A stretch of DNA of 64,000 nucleotides. Source: Flavobacterium collinsii (GTDB taxonomy: Bacteria; Bacteroidota; Bacteroidia; Flavobacteriales; Flavobacteriaceae). Positions 17,883 through 27,446 of the stretch are shown piece after piece. The translations under genes and the position numbers were made by a program. The notes beneath the pieces are model-generated. The model was not told where the DNA came from. It saw only the letters and a list, made by a program, of their open reading frames with translations, and made no database searches. The stretch lies in contig NZ_CADCST010000086.1 in NCBI RefSeq assembly GCF_902804485.1, positions 56,605 through 120,604 of the forward strand. Direction: 5' to 3'. Position 1 is the first letter of the stretch; each line of letters begins with the position of its first letter.

Positions 17883-18506
17883 ATGAGTCTAGTAAAATTA
17901 TCTATAAAAGGAATTTCATACAGTCAAACTCAAAATGGCGCTTATGCCTTAATTTTGAATGAAGTTGATGGCGAAAGAAAATTGCCAATAGTTATTGGTG
18001 CTTTTGAAGCACAATCTATTGCTATCGCCCTGGAAAAAGAAATTAAACCCCCTCGTCCGTTAACACACGACTTGTTCAAAAACTTCGCTGAAAGATTTGA
18101 CATCGTTGTAAAACAAGTTATTATTCACAAACTTGTTGACGGCGTTTTTTATTCGAGTTTGATCTGCGAAAGAGACAAAATCGAGGAAATTATCGATGCC
18201 AGAACTTCTGATGCCATTGCATTAGCCTTACGTTTTAACGCGCCAATTTTCACTTACAAAAACATTTTAGACAAAGCCGGAATTTACTTAAAATCAAATA
18301 CTGCAGAAACCGATCAGGGTTCTCAGGAAATTGATGATGTACTCTCGAACCCTGAGACTTTTGGCCGCGAAGAAGAAAGCAATCAATCCGGAGATGTTTA
18401 CGCCAAACATAGCCTGCAGGAACTAAACGAACTTTTAGATCAAGCCGTTTCTCAGGAAGATTATGAAAAAGCAGCAAAAATTCGAGACGAAATTTCGAAA
18501 AGATGA
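17883..18506 (+). CDS. Bifunctional nuclease domain protein with UVR motif
   Basis: A 207-residue cytoplasmic protein. Residues 1-135 form the bifunctional nuclease (DUF151) domain, with LPIVIGAFEAQSIAIALE and TSDAIALALRFNAPIFT as conserved blocks. Residues about 170-205 (LNELLDQAVSQEDYEKAAKI) match the UVR motif seen in UvrB/UvrC. This BFN-UVR fusion is common in Bacteroidota. DNase/RNase activity is known for plant and bacterial members of the domain; the role in this organism is inferred. It stands between the etf operon and thyA. Confidence 0.85.
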   Translation: MSLVKLSIKGISYSQTQNGAYALILNEVDGERKLPIVIGAFEAQSIAIALEKEIKPPRPLTHDLFKNFAERFDIVVKQVIIHKLVDGVFYSSLICERDKIEEIIDARTSDAIALALRFNAPIFTYKNILDKAGIYLKSNTAETDQGSQEIDDVLSNPETFGREEESNQSGDVYAKHSLQELNELLDQAVSQEDYEKAAKIRDEISKR

Positions 18507-18620
18507 TTTTAAGGCTGTAAGCCTTAAGCTTTAGGCTATAAGCTTAAAGCAAAAACATAAAAAACAAGCTTAGAGCATTAGGGAAAAGCCTAAAGCTTAA
18601 AGCCTCAAGCTTAAAGCGTC
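18507..18620. repeat. Degenerate aagcttaaagc tract
   Basis: The whole spacer before thyA is built from direct and inverted variants of aagcttaaagc/ttaagctttaggc. It has no coding capacity and belongs to the low-complexity intergenic tracts seen several times in this window. Confidence 0.7.
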
Positions 18621-19472
18621 ATGAAACAATACTTAGATTTAGTACAGCATGTTTTAGATAACGGCTGTCAAAAAGGAGATAGAACGGGAACGGGAACCAA
18701 AAGTGTTTTTGGCTACCAGATGAGATTTGATTTAAGTGAAGGTTTCCCAATGGTTACAACCAAAAAACTACATTTAAAATCGATCATATACGAACTGCTT
18801 TGGTTCTTAAAAGGCGATACGAATGTAAAATACCTTCAGGAAAATGGAGTGAAAATCTGGGATGCCTGGGCAGATTCTAATGGCGATTTAGGCCCTGTTT
18901 ACGGACATCAATGGCGCAATTGGAACAGCGAAGAAATTGATCAGATCTCTGAATTGATTACAGAACTAAAAACGAACCCAAATAGCCGAAGAATGCTAGT
19001 TTCAGCATGGAACCCTTCGGTATTACCGGATACCAAAAAATCATTTGAAGAGAATGTAGCCAATAACAAAGCAGCTTTACCTCCATGTCATGCCTTTTTT
19101 CAATTTTACGTCACAAGTCCTGATACTGAAAAAGGAGAGACAAAAGGAAAACTCTCTTGTCAACTGTACCAACGAAGTGCTGACATATTTTTGGGAGTTC
19201 CTTTTAATATTGCTTCTTATGCTCTGCTAACCTTAATGATTGCACAGGTTTGCGATCTGGAACCGGGAGAATTTATTCACACTTTTGGAGACGCACACAT
19301 TTACAACAATCATTTTGAGCAATTAGAACTGCAATTAACACGTGAGCCAAAACCTTTACCAAAAATGGTTTTAAATCCGGAGATTAAAAATATATTCGAT
19401 TTTGATTACAACGACTTTACACTTTTAGATTACGAGCCACATGCCGGCATAAAAGGAAGTGTTGCTGTATAA
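18621..19472 (+). CDS. thyA: Thymidylate synthase
   Basis: A 283-residue enzyme making dTMP from dUMP with methylenetetrahydrofolate. The catalytic cysteine lies in [14 protein letters not shown]; substrate-binding [20 protein letters not shown] and [12 protein letters not shown] are intact. The dihydrofolate it produces is recycled by folA 0.9 kb downstream. Start [15 protein letters not shown] fits the family start. Confidence 0.97.
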   Translation: MKQYLDLVQHVLDNGCQKGDRTGTGTKSVFGYQMRFDLSEGFPMVTTKKLHLKSIIYELLWFLKGDTNVKYLQENGVKIWDAWADSNGDLGPVYGHQWRNWNSEEIDQISELITELKTNPNSRRMLVSAWNPSVLPDTKKSFEENVANNKAALPPCHAFFQFYVTSPDTEKGETKGKLSCQLYQRSADIFLGVPFNIASYALLTLMIAQVCDLEPGEFIHTFGDAHIYNNHFEQLELQLTREPKPLPKMVLNPEIKNIFDFDYNDFTLLDYEPHAGIKGSVAV

Positions 19473-19477
19473 AACAT

Positions 19478-19513
19478 AAAAAAATCCGCTTAAAATTTTA
19501 AGCGGATTTTTTT
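19478..19513. terminator. Bidirectional terminator thyA / GlgB-like CBM protein
   Basis: A perfect 36-bp palindrome centred at 19495/19496 (aaaatccgcttaaaa and complement) with A and T runs on both sides. It overlaps the stop codon of the minus-strand gene and serves both convergent genes. Confidence 0.85.
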
Positions 19514-19808
19514 ATACTACCAGAACGCTATTCTCACTTCCGGCAAAATCATTCCACTTATACGAATCCGCCTCAGGATCGTTCGCGTAAACTCCGTCAA
19601 TTACGTACTTAAATTCGTAAATGGCATCTTTCACTAGGTCATAAGTTGCTTTAAAAGTTCCGTTTTTCAACTTACTTAAAGTTCCTTCTTCGGGATTCCA
19701 ATTGTTAAAATCACCAACAACTGCTGCCGAATTTGCATCTTTTGCATCGACTGTAAAAGTAACTTTACACACCGGCTTTGTTTTTACAAACTGTTTCTTT
19801 AAAGACAT
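19512..19808 (-). CDS. Isoamylase early-set (CBM48-like) domain protein
   Basis: A 98-residue stand-alone immunoglobulin-like domain. KVTFTVDAKDANSAAVVGDF and NNWNPEEGTLSKLKNGTF followed by YEFKYVIDGVYANDPEAD are the hallmarks of the glycogen-recognition early-set domain found N-terminal to branching enzymes and in AMPK beta. No catalytic domain is attached. It may bind alpha-glucan or act as a regulatory module; function unknown. Confidence 0.85.
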   Translation of the reverse strand: MSLKKQFVKTKPVCKVTFTVDAKDANSAAVVGDFNNWNPEEGTLSKLKNGTFKATYDLVKDAIYEFKYVIDGVYANDPEADSYKWNDFAGSENSVLVV

Positions 19809-20045
19809 AACTATTTAATTTTTAGATTCATAGACTAAATTACATAAATTCATCTGAACTCCCGACACCCCTATAAGCGATTTGTGATAATATCAAAAAC
19901 ACAATATTTTTTTAACCATATCAATAAATAAATCCGCATAAAATTTTAGATTCCAAAGCTCTAAGTTACTTTGCCAGAAATATTCCCGAATCTAAATAGG
20001 GTCATTACAAAATAAATTCTAACTTTATGACCTCATTTATATCTT

Positions 20046-20390
20046 ATGGAAAAGGAAGTACACGAACAATACGAATACGCCAGAAGAAGAATCAGACAAA
20101 AGAAAATCCTTTATTTTCATTTTGTACTTTTTCTTTTAGGAAGTTTATTTTTGTTTATCGGCAATAGATTTTTCGATTTAGGAGCCACCAGCGAACAAAA
20201 TTGGTGCGTTTGGGCCATAACAATTTGGTTCTTTGTCTTTATTTTGCATTTCATCAAAGTGTATATTACAGACCGGTTCATGAACAAAAAATGGGAAAGA
20301 GAACAAATTGACCGACTTGTTGCCTTGCAACAAAAAAGAATTAGTCAGTTAGAGTCGAAAATAAATGAAGATTCTGAAAATAAAATTTAG
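20046..20390 (+). CDS. 2TM domain-containing protein
   Basis: A 114-residue membrane protein. A charged N terminus (YEYARRRIRQKKI) leads into two hydrophobic helices (HFVLFLLGSLFLFIG and VWAITIWFFVFILHF), then a short amphipathic tail with a coiled-coil look (RLVALQQKRISQLESKI). This fits the 2TM family often found next to LytTR or kinase genes in Bacteroidota. Twelve bases separate it from folA, so they are co-transcribed. Confidence 0.82.
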   Translation: MEKEVHEQYEYARRRIRQKKILYFHFVLFLLGSLFLFIGNRFFDLGATSEQNWCVWAITIWFFVFILHFIKVYITDRFMNKKWEREQIDRLVALQQKRISQLESKINEDSENKI

Positions 20391-20401
20391 TTTAGAATGC
20401 C

Positions 20402-20884
20402 ATGATTATAATGATAGCGGCTGTTGCCGAAAATAACGCACTTGGAAAAAACAATGAATTAGTTTGGCATTTACCAAATGATTTTAAAAGGTTTAAATCT
20501 CTTACTACCAATCATCACATTATAATGGGAAGAAAAACTTTTGAAAGCTTCCCTAAACCTTTACCCAATCGAGTTCATGTTGTAATAACACGCCAAAGCG
20601 ATTATCAACCGGAAGGTTGTGTTGTTGTTGACTCTATTGAAAAAGCAATAGCAATCTGCCCTGAAAATGAAGACTCCTATATTATTGGAGGCGGTGAAAT
20701 TTACAACCTTGGCCTGCCATATACAGACATCATTGAAATTACCAAAGTACATCACACTTTTGACGCAGACACTTTCTTTCCTAAAATTAGCGAAGCCGAC
20801 TGGCAGCTTGTAGAATCGGAAGAAAACTTTAAAGACGAAAAACATCTTTACGATTATACCTACGAAACCTATATTAAGAAATAA
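20402..20884 (+). CDS. folA: Dihydrofolate reductase
   Basis: A 160-residue NADPH-dependent reductase of dihydrofolate. IIMIAAVAENNALGKNNELV, WHLPNDFKRFKSLT, the NADPH-binding IIMGRKTFESFPKPLPNR and YIIGGGEIYNLGLPYTD are all standard. The active-site acidic residue is D in LPNDFKRF. It works with thyA nearby. Confidence 0.97.
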   Translation: MIIMIAAVAENNALGKNNELVWHLPNDFKRFKSLTTNHHIIMGRKTFESFPKPLPNRVHVVITRQSDYQPEGCVVVDSIEKAIAICPENEDSYIIGGGEIYNLGLPYTDIIEITKVHHTFDADTFFPKISEADWQLVESEENFKDEKHLYDYTYETYIKK

Positions 20885-20886
20885 AA

Positions 20887-20913
20887 AAAACATCCTCTTA
20901 TGGAGGATGTTTT
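20887..20913 (+). terminator. Terminator after folA
   Basis: Eleven-base perfect arms aaaacatcctc / gaggatgtttt with a five-base loop, three bases after the folA stop. Confidence 0.85.
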
Positions 20914-21434
20914 CAAAAATAATTAATCTTTTAAATGGGCTCATTCAGGAAATAAGTTTAATAAAATAACAAATATTAAAAATAACATTTGAAATAATTG
21001 AATAACACTGTTTATTGAGATTTTATCTCACGGGCGTCTTTAATAACAAATACCACTAAGATATTAAAGACAATTTTTCCAAAAACAAATTTAATCCTAA
21101 GAACGTATTTCACACTTTTAAAAAATAGAGTATTGACCCCCAAGAACAATACTTTTTTAACCTCTTTCCTGAACAAGTTAAGTACAAGTGCAAAACAATA
21201 CCCACATTGCTTTGAGCCATTTTAAAAGATCAATCTTTAAAACTTCATCATTATTACTAAGGCAAAAGTGCACATAAATCCATCCCCCCACAATACCCAC
21301 TTTTGGTGATTTTTTCAAAATAACCATTTTTGGTGATGGTCAGAAATATGATATTCCGCACCAATTAAAAACCTACTCTTAAAACAATTAAGACACAAAA
21401 TAAAAAACCCAATTACAGTTAAGACAGATTGTAT

Positions 21435-21442
21435 TATATTTG
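21435..21442 (+). promoter_or_regulatory. Probable -7 box for ubiE-porT
   Basis: TATATTTG matches TAnnTTTG, 14 bp upstream of the ubiE ATG. Confidence 0.55.
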
Positions 21443-21456
21443 CGTAAATAAAAAAA

Positions 21457-22188
21457 ATGTCTGAAAAAATAACCCCATATAAAGACTCTTCTTTAGGTAA
21501 AAAAGAGCAGGTTGCCCAAATGTTTGACAACATCTCCGGTAACTATGACAATTTAAATCGTGTGATCTCATTTGGTATTGACACCAAATGGAGAAAAAAA
21601 GTGCTCAAAATTGTTTCGGATACAAAACCAAAAATCATTCTTGACATAGCAACCGGAACAGGTGACTTAGCTATCTTAATGTCGCAAACAAATGCTGAAA
21701 AAATTATTGGATTGGACATTTCTGCCGGAATGCTTGAAGTAGGGAAGAAAAAAGTTCAGGCAAAAGGATTATCCAATACCATCGATTTAGTTCTAGGAGA
21801 TTCTGAAAAAATACCTTTTGACGATAATTATTTCGATGCTATAACGGTTGGATTTGGAGTTCGAAATTTCGAAAATCTGGAAAAAGGTTTTGCAGAAATC
21901 TTAAGAGTTCTAAAACCAAATGGTGTTTTTGTAATTCTGGAAACTTCGGTTCCGGACAAAACACCCTACAAACAAGGTTATAAATTTTACAGCAAAAACA
22001 TCCTTCCAATTATAGGAAAACTGTTTTCTAAAGACAATTCAGCATACGGCTATTTGTCTGAATCTGCCGCAGTTTTTCCTTACGGAGAAGCTCTGAACAA
22101 TATTTTAAGAAAAATTGGGTTTATAGATGTTGTAGCAATGCCTCAAACTTTCGGCGTTGCAACCATTTATTCTGCATCTAAAAAATAG
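21457..22188 (+). CDS. ubiE: Demethylmenaquinone methyltransferase (UbiE/MenG)
   Basis: A 243-residue SAM-dependent methyltransferase completing menaquinone synthesis. [20 protein letters not shown] is a UbiE signature; the SAM motif is [13 protein letters not shown], followed by [15 protein letters not shown] and [14 protein letters not shown]. Its stop is one base before the porT start, forming a two-gene operon seen in other Flavobacteria. Confidence 0.95.
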   Translation: MSEKITPYKDSSLGKKEQVAQMFDNISGNYDNLNRVISFGIDTKWRKKVLKIVSDTKPKIILDIATGTGDLAILMSQTNAEKIIGLDISAGMLEVGKKKVQAKGLSNTIDLVLGDSEKIPFDDNYFDAITVGFGVRNFENLEKGFAEILRVLKPNGVFVILETSVPDKTPYKQGYKFYSKNILPIIGKLFSKDNSAYGYLSESAAVFPYGEALNNILRKIGFIDVVAMPQTFGVATIYSASKK

Positions 22189-22189
22189 T

Positions 22190-22900
22190 ATGAAAAAAAC
22201 TGTAGTCTTACTTTTATTAGTCTTATCGACACAAGGATATTCGCAATTTGCTAAGAGTATGTTTAGCAAAGATCCTATTATTAATCTTGAAAACTGGCAA
22301 AAACAACGCTTGTATTTTGGCTACTATCTTGGGTTTAACAGCTTCGATTTTAAGTTTGACTACAAAGCTCCAGGTCCAGATATTCAAGTAAAAAAGACTA
22401 CTGGTTTTAATGTTGGTGTTGTAGCCGATTTAAGACTGCAGGAATACATCAATCTTCGTTTTGAACCGGGATTATACTATACAAAGCGTGACTTGCACTA
22501 CCCAAATTTACCTTTACAGAAAGACTATCTAAGAGAGGTAAACAGTACATACATCCATTTTCCTTTACTCTTAAAGTTCTCTGCTTTGCGTACCGGAAAT
22601 ATACGTCCATATTTAGTTGGCGGAATGTCTTCGACACTTAATTTATCCAGTAACGCCAAATCAAAAGACGATAACTTTGAAGGAAAATTCAGAGTTAAGC
22701 AATGGACCGCTGCTTACGAACTGGGTTTTGGAATCGACATTTTCTCTGAATATTTCATCTTCTCTCCTTCAATACGCGGAATGTTTGGTATATCCGATGA
22801 ACTTATTCGTGATAATCCGGCAAACGGACCTAGTCCATGGACGGACAATATCGATTCTATGAAATCAAGAGCTATTTTAATAAATTTCACTTTTCATTAA
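22190..22900 (+). CDS. porT: PorT/SprT, type IX secretion and gliding outer-membrane protein
   Basis: A 236-residue beta-barrel protein. The ATG at 22190 gives a clean signal peptide (MKKTVVLLLLVLSTQGYSQ), so an upstream in-frame ATG at 22157 inside ubiE is rejected. The LYFGYYLGFNSFDFKF, NVGVVADLRLQEYINLRFEP and YLVGGMSSTLNLSSNAKS segments match the PorT family, required for type IX secretion and gliding in Bacteroidota (sprT in F. johnsoniae). Linkage to ubiE supports the assignment. It converges on the rRNA methyltransferase gene with 9 bp between. Confidence 0.85.
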   Translation: MKKTVVLLLLVLSTQGYSQFAKSMFSKDPIINLENWQKQRLYFGYYLGFNSFDFKFDYKAPGPDIQVKKTTGFNVGVVADLRLQEYINLRFEPGLYYTKRDLHYPNLPLQKDYLREVNSTYIHFPLLLKFSALRTGNIRPYLVGGMSSTLNLSSNAKSKDDNFEGKFRVKQWTAAYELGFGIDIFSEYFIFSPSIRGMFGISDELIRDNPANGPSPWTDNIDSMKSRAILINFTFH

Positions 22901-22909
22901 AACAAATAC

Positions 22910-23638
22910 TTAACTATTTCGTTTAAACTCACTAAGAATAATTGCTGTTGCTGTAGCTACATTTAAACTTTCGGTTTTTTGAAGCTCCCCAAATCTTGGA
23001 ATTGTGAGTCGGCTTGTCACCATTTTTTCAATTTGCTCCGAAATACCATTGGCTTCATTACCCATAATAATGATTCCATTTTGAGGCAAATTGGATTTAT
23101 AGATGTTTTCGCCATCCATAAAAGTTCCAAATACGGCTAATTCTGTTTGAGTTATAAACGTTTCGAGATCAACATAATTAACATTTACTCTTGTGATAGA
23201 ACCCATTGTAGCCTGCACCACTTTTGGATTGTAAATATCAACGGTTTCTTTAGAGCAAACAATTTGTTTGATCCCAAACCAGTCACAAAGACGCAAAATT
23301 GTGCCTAAATTTCCGGGATCGCGAATATCATCTAAGGCCAAAATTAAGCCCGAATTGATTATTTCGTTTTCGGCAGGGATTTTAAAGACAGCCAAACAGG
23401 AATTAGGAGTAGACAAAGCGCTTATTTTTTTAAGTTCCTGCTCATAAATCAGTGTTCGCTTTGAAGAATGAACCTCTTCAAAATCATTTAGAGTCGTGTA
23501 TAAATGCTCTAATTCAAAATTGGATTGCAACAATTCTTGAATTACTTTTACTCCTTCGGCGAAAAACAATTGATTTGCAAAACGTTGCTTTTTTTGATGT
23601 AAACCTGAGATAAGTTTTATTTGGTTTTTACTAACCAT
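22910..23638 (-). CDS. SpoU/TrmH family RNA 2'-O-methyltransferase
   Basis: A 242-residue SPOUT enzyme. An N-terminal substrate-binding part (IKLISGLHQKKQRFANQLFF) is followed by the three SpoU motifs: LDDIRDPGNLGTILRLCDWF, IIMGNEANGISEQIE and LTIPRFGELQKTESLNVATA. Such proteins methylate ribose in 23S rRNA or tRNA; the exact target is not shown by the sequence. Confidence 0.9.
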   Translation of the reverse strand: MVSKNQIKLISGLHQKKQRFANQLFFAEGVKVIQELLQSNFELEHLYTTLNDFEEVHSSKRTLIYEQELKKISALSTPNSCLAVFKIPAENEIINSGLILALDDIRDPGNLGTILRLCDWFGIKQIVCSKETVDIYNPKVVQATMGSITRVNVNYVDLETFITQTELAVFGTFMDGENIYKSNLPQNGIIIMGNEANGISEQIEKMVTSRLTIPRFGELQKTESLNVATATAIILSEFKRNS

Positions 23639-23675
23639 AAAATAATGTACTTTTGAATTAAATATTTAAGAACAC

Positions 23676-26237
23676 TTGAAAAAGAATTCCACAAAAATAA
23701 TAGCATTTATCCTAATAGCAATTTTTATTTGCGCTTGTGATGCTGTAAAAAGAGTTCCTGATGGAAAAAATCTTCTTGTAAAAAATACTATTCTTGTAAA
23801 TGGTAAGTCAACTAACGACGAAACTGCCTTTAATCAAATGTACCAAAAACCAAATGGTACCCTATTAGGATATCGTCTTCGTTTGAATTTATACAACTTA
23901 GCAAATTTAAATCCGGATTCTACATATCAGGCTAAATTCAAGAACAATCCAGGTTTATACGAACGCCAGTCAAAACTTTTATCAGCAAAACAAGTCGATC
24001 GCCTTGGACAATCTTTCATGTACAAAGGTATTCATGAATTTTTAAAAAGCACTGGTGAAGCGCCAGTAATTATTGACACTTCAAAAACAAAGAAAACACT
24101 CCTGCGTTTAAAATATTATTATTTCAACAATGGTTATTTTAAAGTTGCTACAGATTATACCATTGATAGTGTCGGAAGAAAGAAAGCCAAGATAAATTAC
24201 AATATCAAAACCGGTCCAGCTTATACTTTAGATACTATTAAAACCAAAATAATGACTCCCGCCTTGGACTCATTATATAAAGTCAACAACGATCCTTCAG
24301 CTTTAAAATCAGGAAAACAATACAAAACCAGTGATTTTGAAGAAGAAAAAAATCGTCTTACCACCTACTTCCGAAATCATGGCGCTTATTATTTTCAACC
24401 TACTTATGTCACTTTTGACATTGATACCATTGGTAAAAAAGACAAAGCCAATGTAATGCTAATTGTAAACAACAACAACATTCAGGAAAGAGATTCCAGC
24501 AGAACAGAACCTTTTAAATTATACAAAATCAGCGATGTAAACATCTACACCGATTATTCTGCTGCAAATGCAAAAAATAAAATTACAGATAGCACCAGTT
24601 ACAACAACTTTAACCTTTACAGTTATAAAAAACTAAAATACAAACCACGCGCCATTACCGATGCGGTTTTTATCAGTAAGGGAAGTACTTTCTCGGATAC
24701 CAGAACCACACTTTCTTCAAGATATCTGAACAATTTGAAAATTTTCAACTATCCGTCTATTCAATATGAAGTTGACAAACGTGACTCGACTGCACAGTCT
24801 TTAATTGCAAATGTTTACCTCACGCCTAGAAAGAAATATAGTTTCGGAGCCACTTTTGACGTTACGCATTCTAACATTCAGGATTTTGGTATCGGAGCCA
24901 GTATCTCCGAAACGATTCGAAACGTTTTTAACAGGGCCGAAACTTTAGAAATTTCTACCCGTTTGAATTTAGGTTCATCGCGCGATATGGCAAATCCCAA
25001 CAACAATTTCTTCAACGTTTCAGAGTATGGTGTTGATTTAAAACTAAATTTCCCAAGGATTTTATTGCCTTTTGGAACTGAAAAAATTATTCCGAAAAGA
25101 ATGATTCCTTCCACCAGTATTGCAGGAGGTTTCTCCAAACAAAGGAACATTGGTCTGGACAAAGAAAATTTCACCGGAGGTATTGCTTATAACTGGTCTC
25201 CAAAACGAGGAAATACAGCAAAATTTGAATTGCTTAATGCACAATTTGTACGTAATTTAAATCCGGGTAACTATTTTAACGTTTACACTTCATCATACAG
25301 AGAGCTTAATAACATTGGTAAACAATACAACAAAAACGAGTCTTATTTTGACAATCCGAACGATCAAAACCTTACGATTCCTCAAGGAACTGCCGGATTC
25401 ACCAATGATGTATTGTCCCCCAACTCCAATTTAATCCTTCCTGATCAGGACTATAAAGATGTAAAAAGCATTGAAGAAAGAAGAGTTCGTCTAACCGAGA
25501 ATGATTTTATTCTGGCCACAAGCTATACTTTTACCAAAACCACAAAAAAAGATCTTGCCGATAATACATTCTATCAGTTTAAAACCAAAATAGAATCAGC
25601 CGGTACTTTGCTATCAGCTATTTCAAACATTGGGAACTTTCAAAAAAATGGCAAAGGCAATTATGAAATTTTTAATCTGGAATATTCAGAATACATCAAA
25701 ACTGAATTTGATTATATCAAACACTGGGATTTTGGAAAAGAAAAAGTACTGGCAGTACGAAGCTTTTTTGGAATTGCGATTCCATTTGGAAATTCAAACT
25801 ACATCCCATTTTCACGAAGTTATTATGCCGGAGGTTCAAACGACAACCGGGCATGGCAGCCCTATGCTTTGGGTCCCGGAAGCACTAATGCTGCAAATGA
25901 TTTTAACGAGGCCAACATGAAAATAGCAATGAGTGCCGAGCTTCGTTTTAAAATTTTTGGAAGTGTCAAAGGAGCCATCTTCGCAGACGCCGGAAATATC
26001 TGGAATGTGCTCGATAATGTGATTGACGAGAAGGCAAAATTCTCTGGCGTAAACGATTTAGCTGAAATTGCACTAGGTACAGGATTTGGTTTACGTTACG
26101 ATTTGAGCTTTTTTGTTATTCGTTTGGATATGGGCTTTAAGACCTATAACCCAGCACATGAGAAGGGAGATCGCTGGTTTAAAGAATACAATTTTGGGCA
26201 CTCGGTTTTAAATTTTGGAATAAATTATCCATTCTAA
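23676..26237 (+). CDS. TamL-like BamA/TamA family outer membrane lipoprotein
   Basis: An 853-residue Omp85-family protein starting with TTG at 23676. The N terminus carries a lipoprotein signal with C21 as the probable lipidated residue (IAIFICAC then D). POTRA-like repeats occupy about residues 40-400 and the C-terminal half is a 16-strand-type barrel ending HSVLNFGINYPF. A lipidated TamA-like protein is a Bacteroidota feature known as TamL. Its role in inserting or trafficking envelope lipids and proteins is inferred. It lies two genes after porT, with only 37 bp between it and the divergent methyltransferase. Confidence 0.85.
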   Translation: MKKNSTKIIAFILIAIFICACDAVKRVPDGKNLLVKNTILVNGKSTNDETAFNQMYQKPNGTLLGYRLRLNLYNLANLNPDSTYQAKFKNNPGLYERQSKLLSAKQVDRLGQSFMYKGIHEFLKSTGEAPVIIDTSKTKKTLLRLKYYYFNNGYFKVATDYTIDSVGRKKAKINYNIKTGPAYTLDTIKTKIMTPALDSLYKVNNDPSALKSGKQYKTSDFEEEKNRLTTYFRNHGAYYFQPTYVTFDIDTIGKKDKANVMLIVNNNNIQERDSSRTEPFKLYKISDVNIYTDYSAANAKNKITDSTSYNNFNLYSYKKLKYKPRAITDAVFISKGSTFSDTRTTLSSRYLNNLKIFNYPSIQYEVDKRDSTAQSLIANVYLTPRKKYSFGATFDVTHSNIQDFGIGASISETIRNVFNRAETLEISTRLNLGSSRDMANPNNNFFNVSEYGVDLKLNFPRILLPFGTEKIIPKRMIPSTSIAGGFSKQRNIGLDKENFTGGIAYNWSPKRGNTAKFELLNAQFVRNLNPGNYFNVYTSSYRELNNIGKQYNKNESYFDNPNDQNLTIPQGTAGFTNDVLSPNSNLILPDQDYKDVKSIEERRVRLTENDFILATSYTFTKTTKKDLADNTFYQFKTKIESAGTLLSAISNIGNFQKNGKGNYEIFNLEYSEYIKTEFDYIKHWDFGKEKVLAVRSFFGIAIPFGNSNYIPFSRSYYAGGSNDNRAWQPYALGPGSTNAANDFNEANMKIAMSAELRFKIFGSVKGAIFADAGNIWNVLDNVIDEKAKFSGVNDLAEIALGTGFGLRYDLSFFVIRLDMGFKTYNPAHEKGDRWFKEYNFGHSVLNFGINYPF

Positions 26238-26251
26238 TGCTAATTAATTCT

Positions 26252-26259
26252 TATTTTTG
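26252..26259 (+). promoter_or_regulatory. Probable -7 box for fba
   Basis: TATTTTTG matches TAnnTTTG, 36 bp upstream of the aldolase ATG. Confidence 0.55.
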
Positions 26260-26295
26260 CAACCTAAAAACTAAAAACAACTAAAAAAAATTACA

Positions 26296-27363
26296 ATGGC
26301 ACACAATATTAAACCGGGGGTAGCTACAGGAGATCAGGTTCAGGAAATTTTTAACTATGCGAAAGAGAAAGGATTTGCTTTACCTGCAGTAAACGTTACT
26401 GGTTCAAGTACAATCAATGGAGTTCTTGAAACTGCAGCAAAATTAAACGCACCGGTTATTATCCAATTTTCAAACGGAGGAGCACAATTTAACGCTGGAA
26501 AAGGACTATCTAATGCAGGAGAAAAAGCAGCAATTGCTGGTGGAATCGCCGGAGCAAAACACATTCATACTTTAGCAGAAGCTTACGGAGCAACTGTAAT
26601 TCTTCATACTGACCACTGCGCAAAAAAATTATTACCTTGGATTGATGGTTTATTAGATGCTTCTGAAAAACATTTTGCAGAAACAGGAAAACCATTATAC
26701 AGTTCTCATATGATCGATTTGTCTGAAGAGCCAATCGAAGAAAACATCGAAATCTGTAAAGAGTACTTGGCGAGAATGAGCAAAATGGGAATGACATTAG
26801 AAATCGAGCTTGGTATTACAGGTGGTGAAGAAGATGGTGTTGACAACTCTGACGTTGACAGTTCAAAATTATACACTCAGCCAGAAGAAGTAGCTTTTGC
26901 TTACGAAGAATTATCTAAAATAAGCCCTAAATTTACAATTGCAGCTGCTTTTGGAAACGTTCACGGTGTTTACAAACCAGGAAACGTAAAATTAACTCCA
27001 AAAATCTTAAAAAATTCTCAGGATTTCGTTCAAAACAAATTCAACACTGGTCATAATCCGGTAGATTTCGTTTTCCACGGAGGTTCAGGTTCTACACTTG
27101 AAGAAATCAGAGAAGCAATTGGATACGGAGTAATCAAAATGAATATCGATACCGATTTACAATTTGCATACACAGAAGGAATTCGTGATTATATGGTTAA
27201 AAATATTGACTATTTAAAAACTCAAATTGGTAACCCAGAAGGTGCTGATGTTCCTAACAAAAAATATTACGACCCAAGAAAATGGGTACGTGAAAGCGAA
27301 GTAACATTCAATACAAGACTTGAACAAGCTTTTGCAGACTTGAATAACGTAAATACACTATAA
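26296..27363 (+). CDS. fbaA: Class II fructose-bisphosphate aldolase
   Basis: A 355-residue zinc-dependent glycolytic/gluconeogenic aldolase, long-form (class IIA) like E. coli FbaA. VILHTDHCAKKLLPWIDGLL holds catalytic D and zinc-binding H; EIELGITGGEEDGVDN, FGNVHGVYKPGNVKL and FVFHGGSGSTLEEI carry the other zinc and phosphate ligands. It is followed by accD after a repeat-filled spacer. Confidence 0.97.
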   Translation: MAHNIKPGVATGDQVQEIFNYAKEKGFALPAVNVTGSSTINGVLETAAKLNAPVIIQFSNGGAQFNAGKGLSNAGEKAAIAGGIAGAKHIHTLAEAYGATVILHTDHCAKKLLPWIDGLLDASEKHFAETGKPLYSSHMIDLSEEPIEENIEICKEYLARMSKMGMTLEIELGITGGEEDGVDNSDVDSSKLYTQPEEVAFAYEELSKISPKFTIAAAFGNVHGVYKPGNVKLTPKILKNSQDFVQNKFNTGHNPVDFVFHGGSGSTLEEIREAIGYGVIKMNIDTDLQFAYTEGIRDYMVKNIDYLKTQIGNPEGADVPNKKYYDPRKWVRESEVTFNTRLEQAFADLNNVNTL

Positions 27364-27446
27364 ATTTTAGATTTCTGATTTTAGATTTTAGATTTTTCGA
27401 AGTCTAAAATCTAAAATCTAAAGTCTAAGATCTAAAATCTAAAAAA
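27364..27446. repeat. Degenerate tctaaaatc inverted-repeat tract
   Basis: The spacer fbaA-accD consists of gattttagattt-type units followed by their inverted form tctaaaatctaaaatc, able to fold into a long imperfect hairpin. It is not coding. It may act as an attenuator between the two genes, or be a slippage-expanded tract. Confidence 0.7.

Larger units (their letters stand above)
20885..21456. other. Intergenic region folA / ubiE
   Basis: 572 bp without a convincing gene. It begins with the folA terminator and ends with the ubiE promoter. Near 21300-21340 two similar segments (cacttttggtgatt and catttttggtgatg) form a short direct repeat of unknown meaning. Confidence 0.6.

Noticed and set aside
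20561..20944. 127-codon minus-strand ORF over folA
   Set aside because: It is antisense to an intact dihydrofolate reductase and runs through its terminator.
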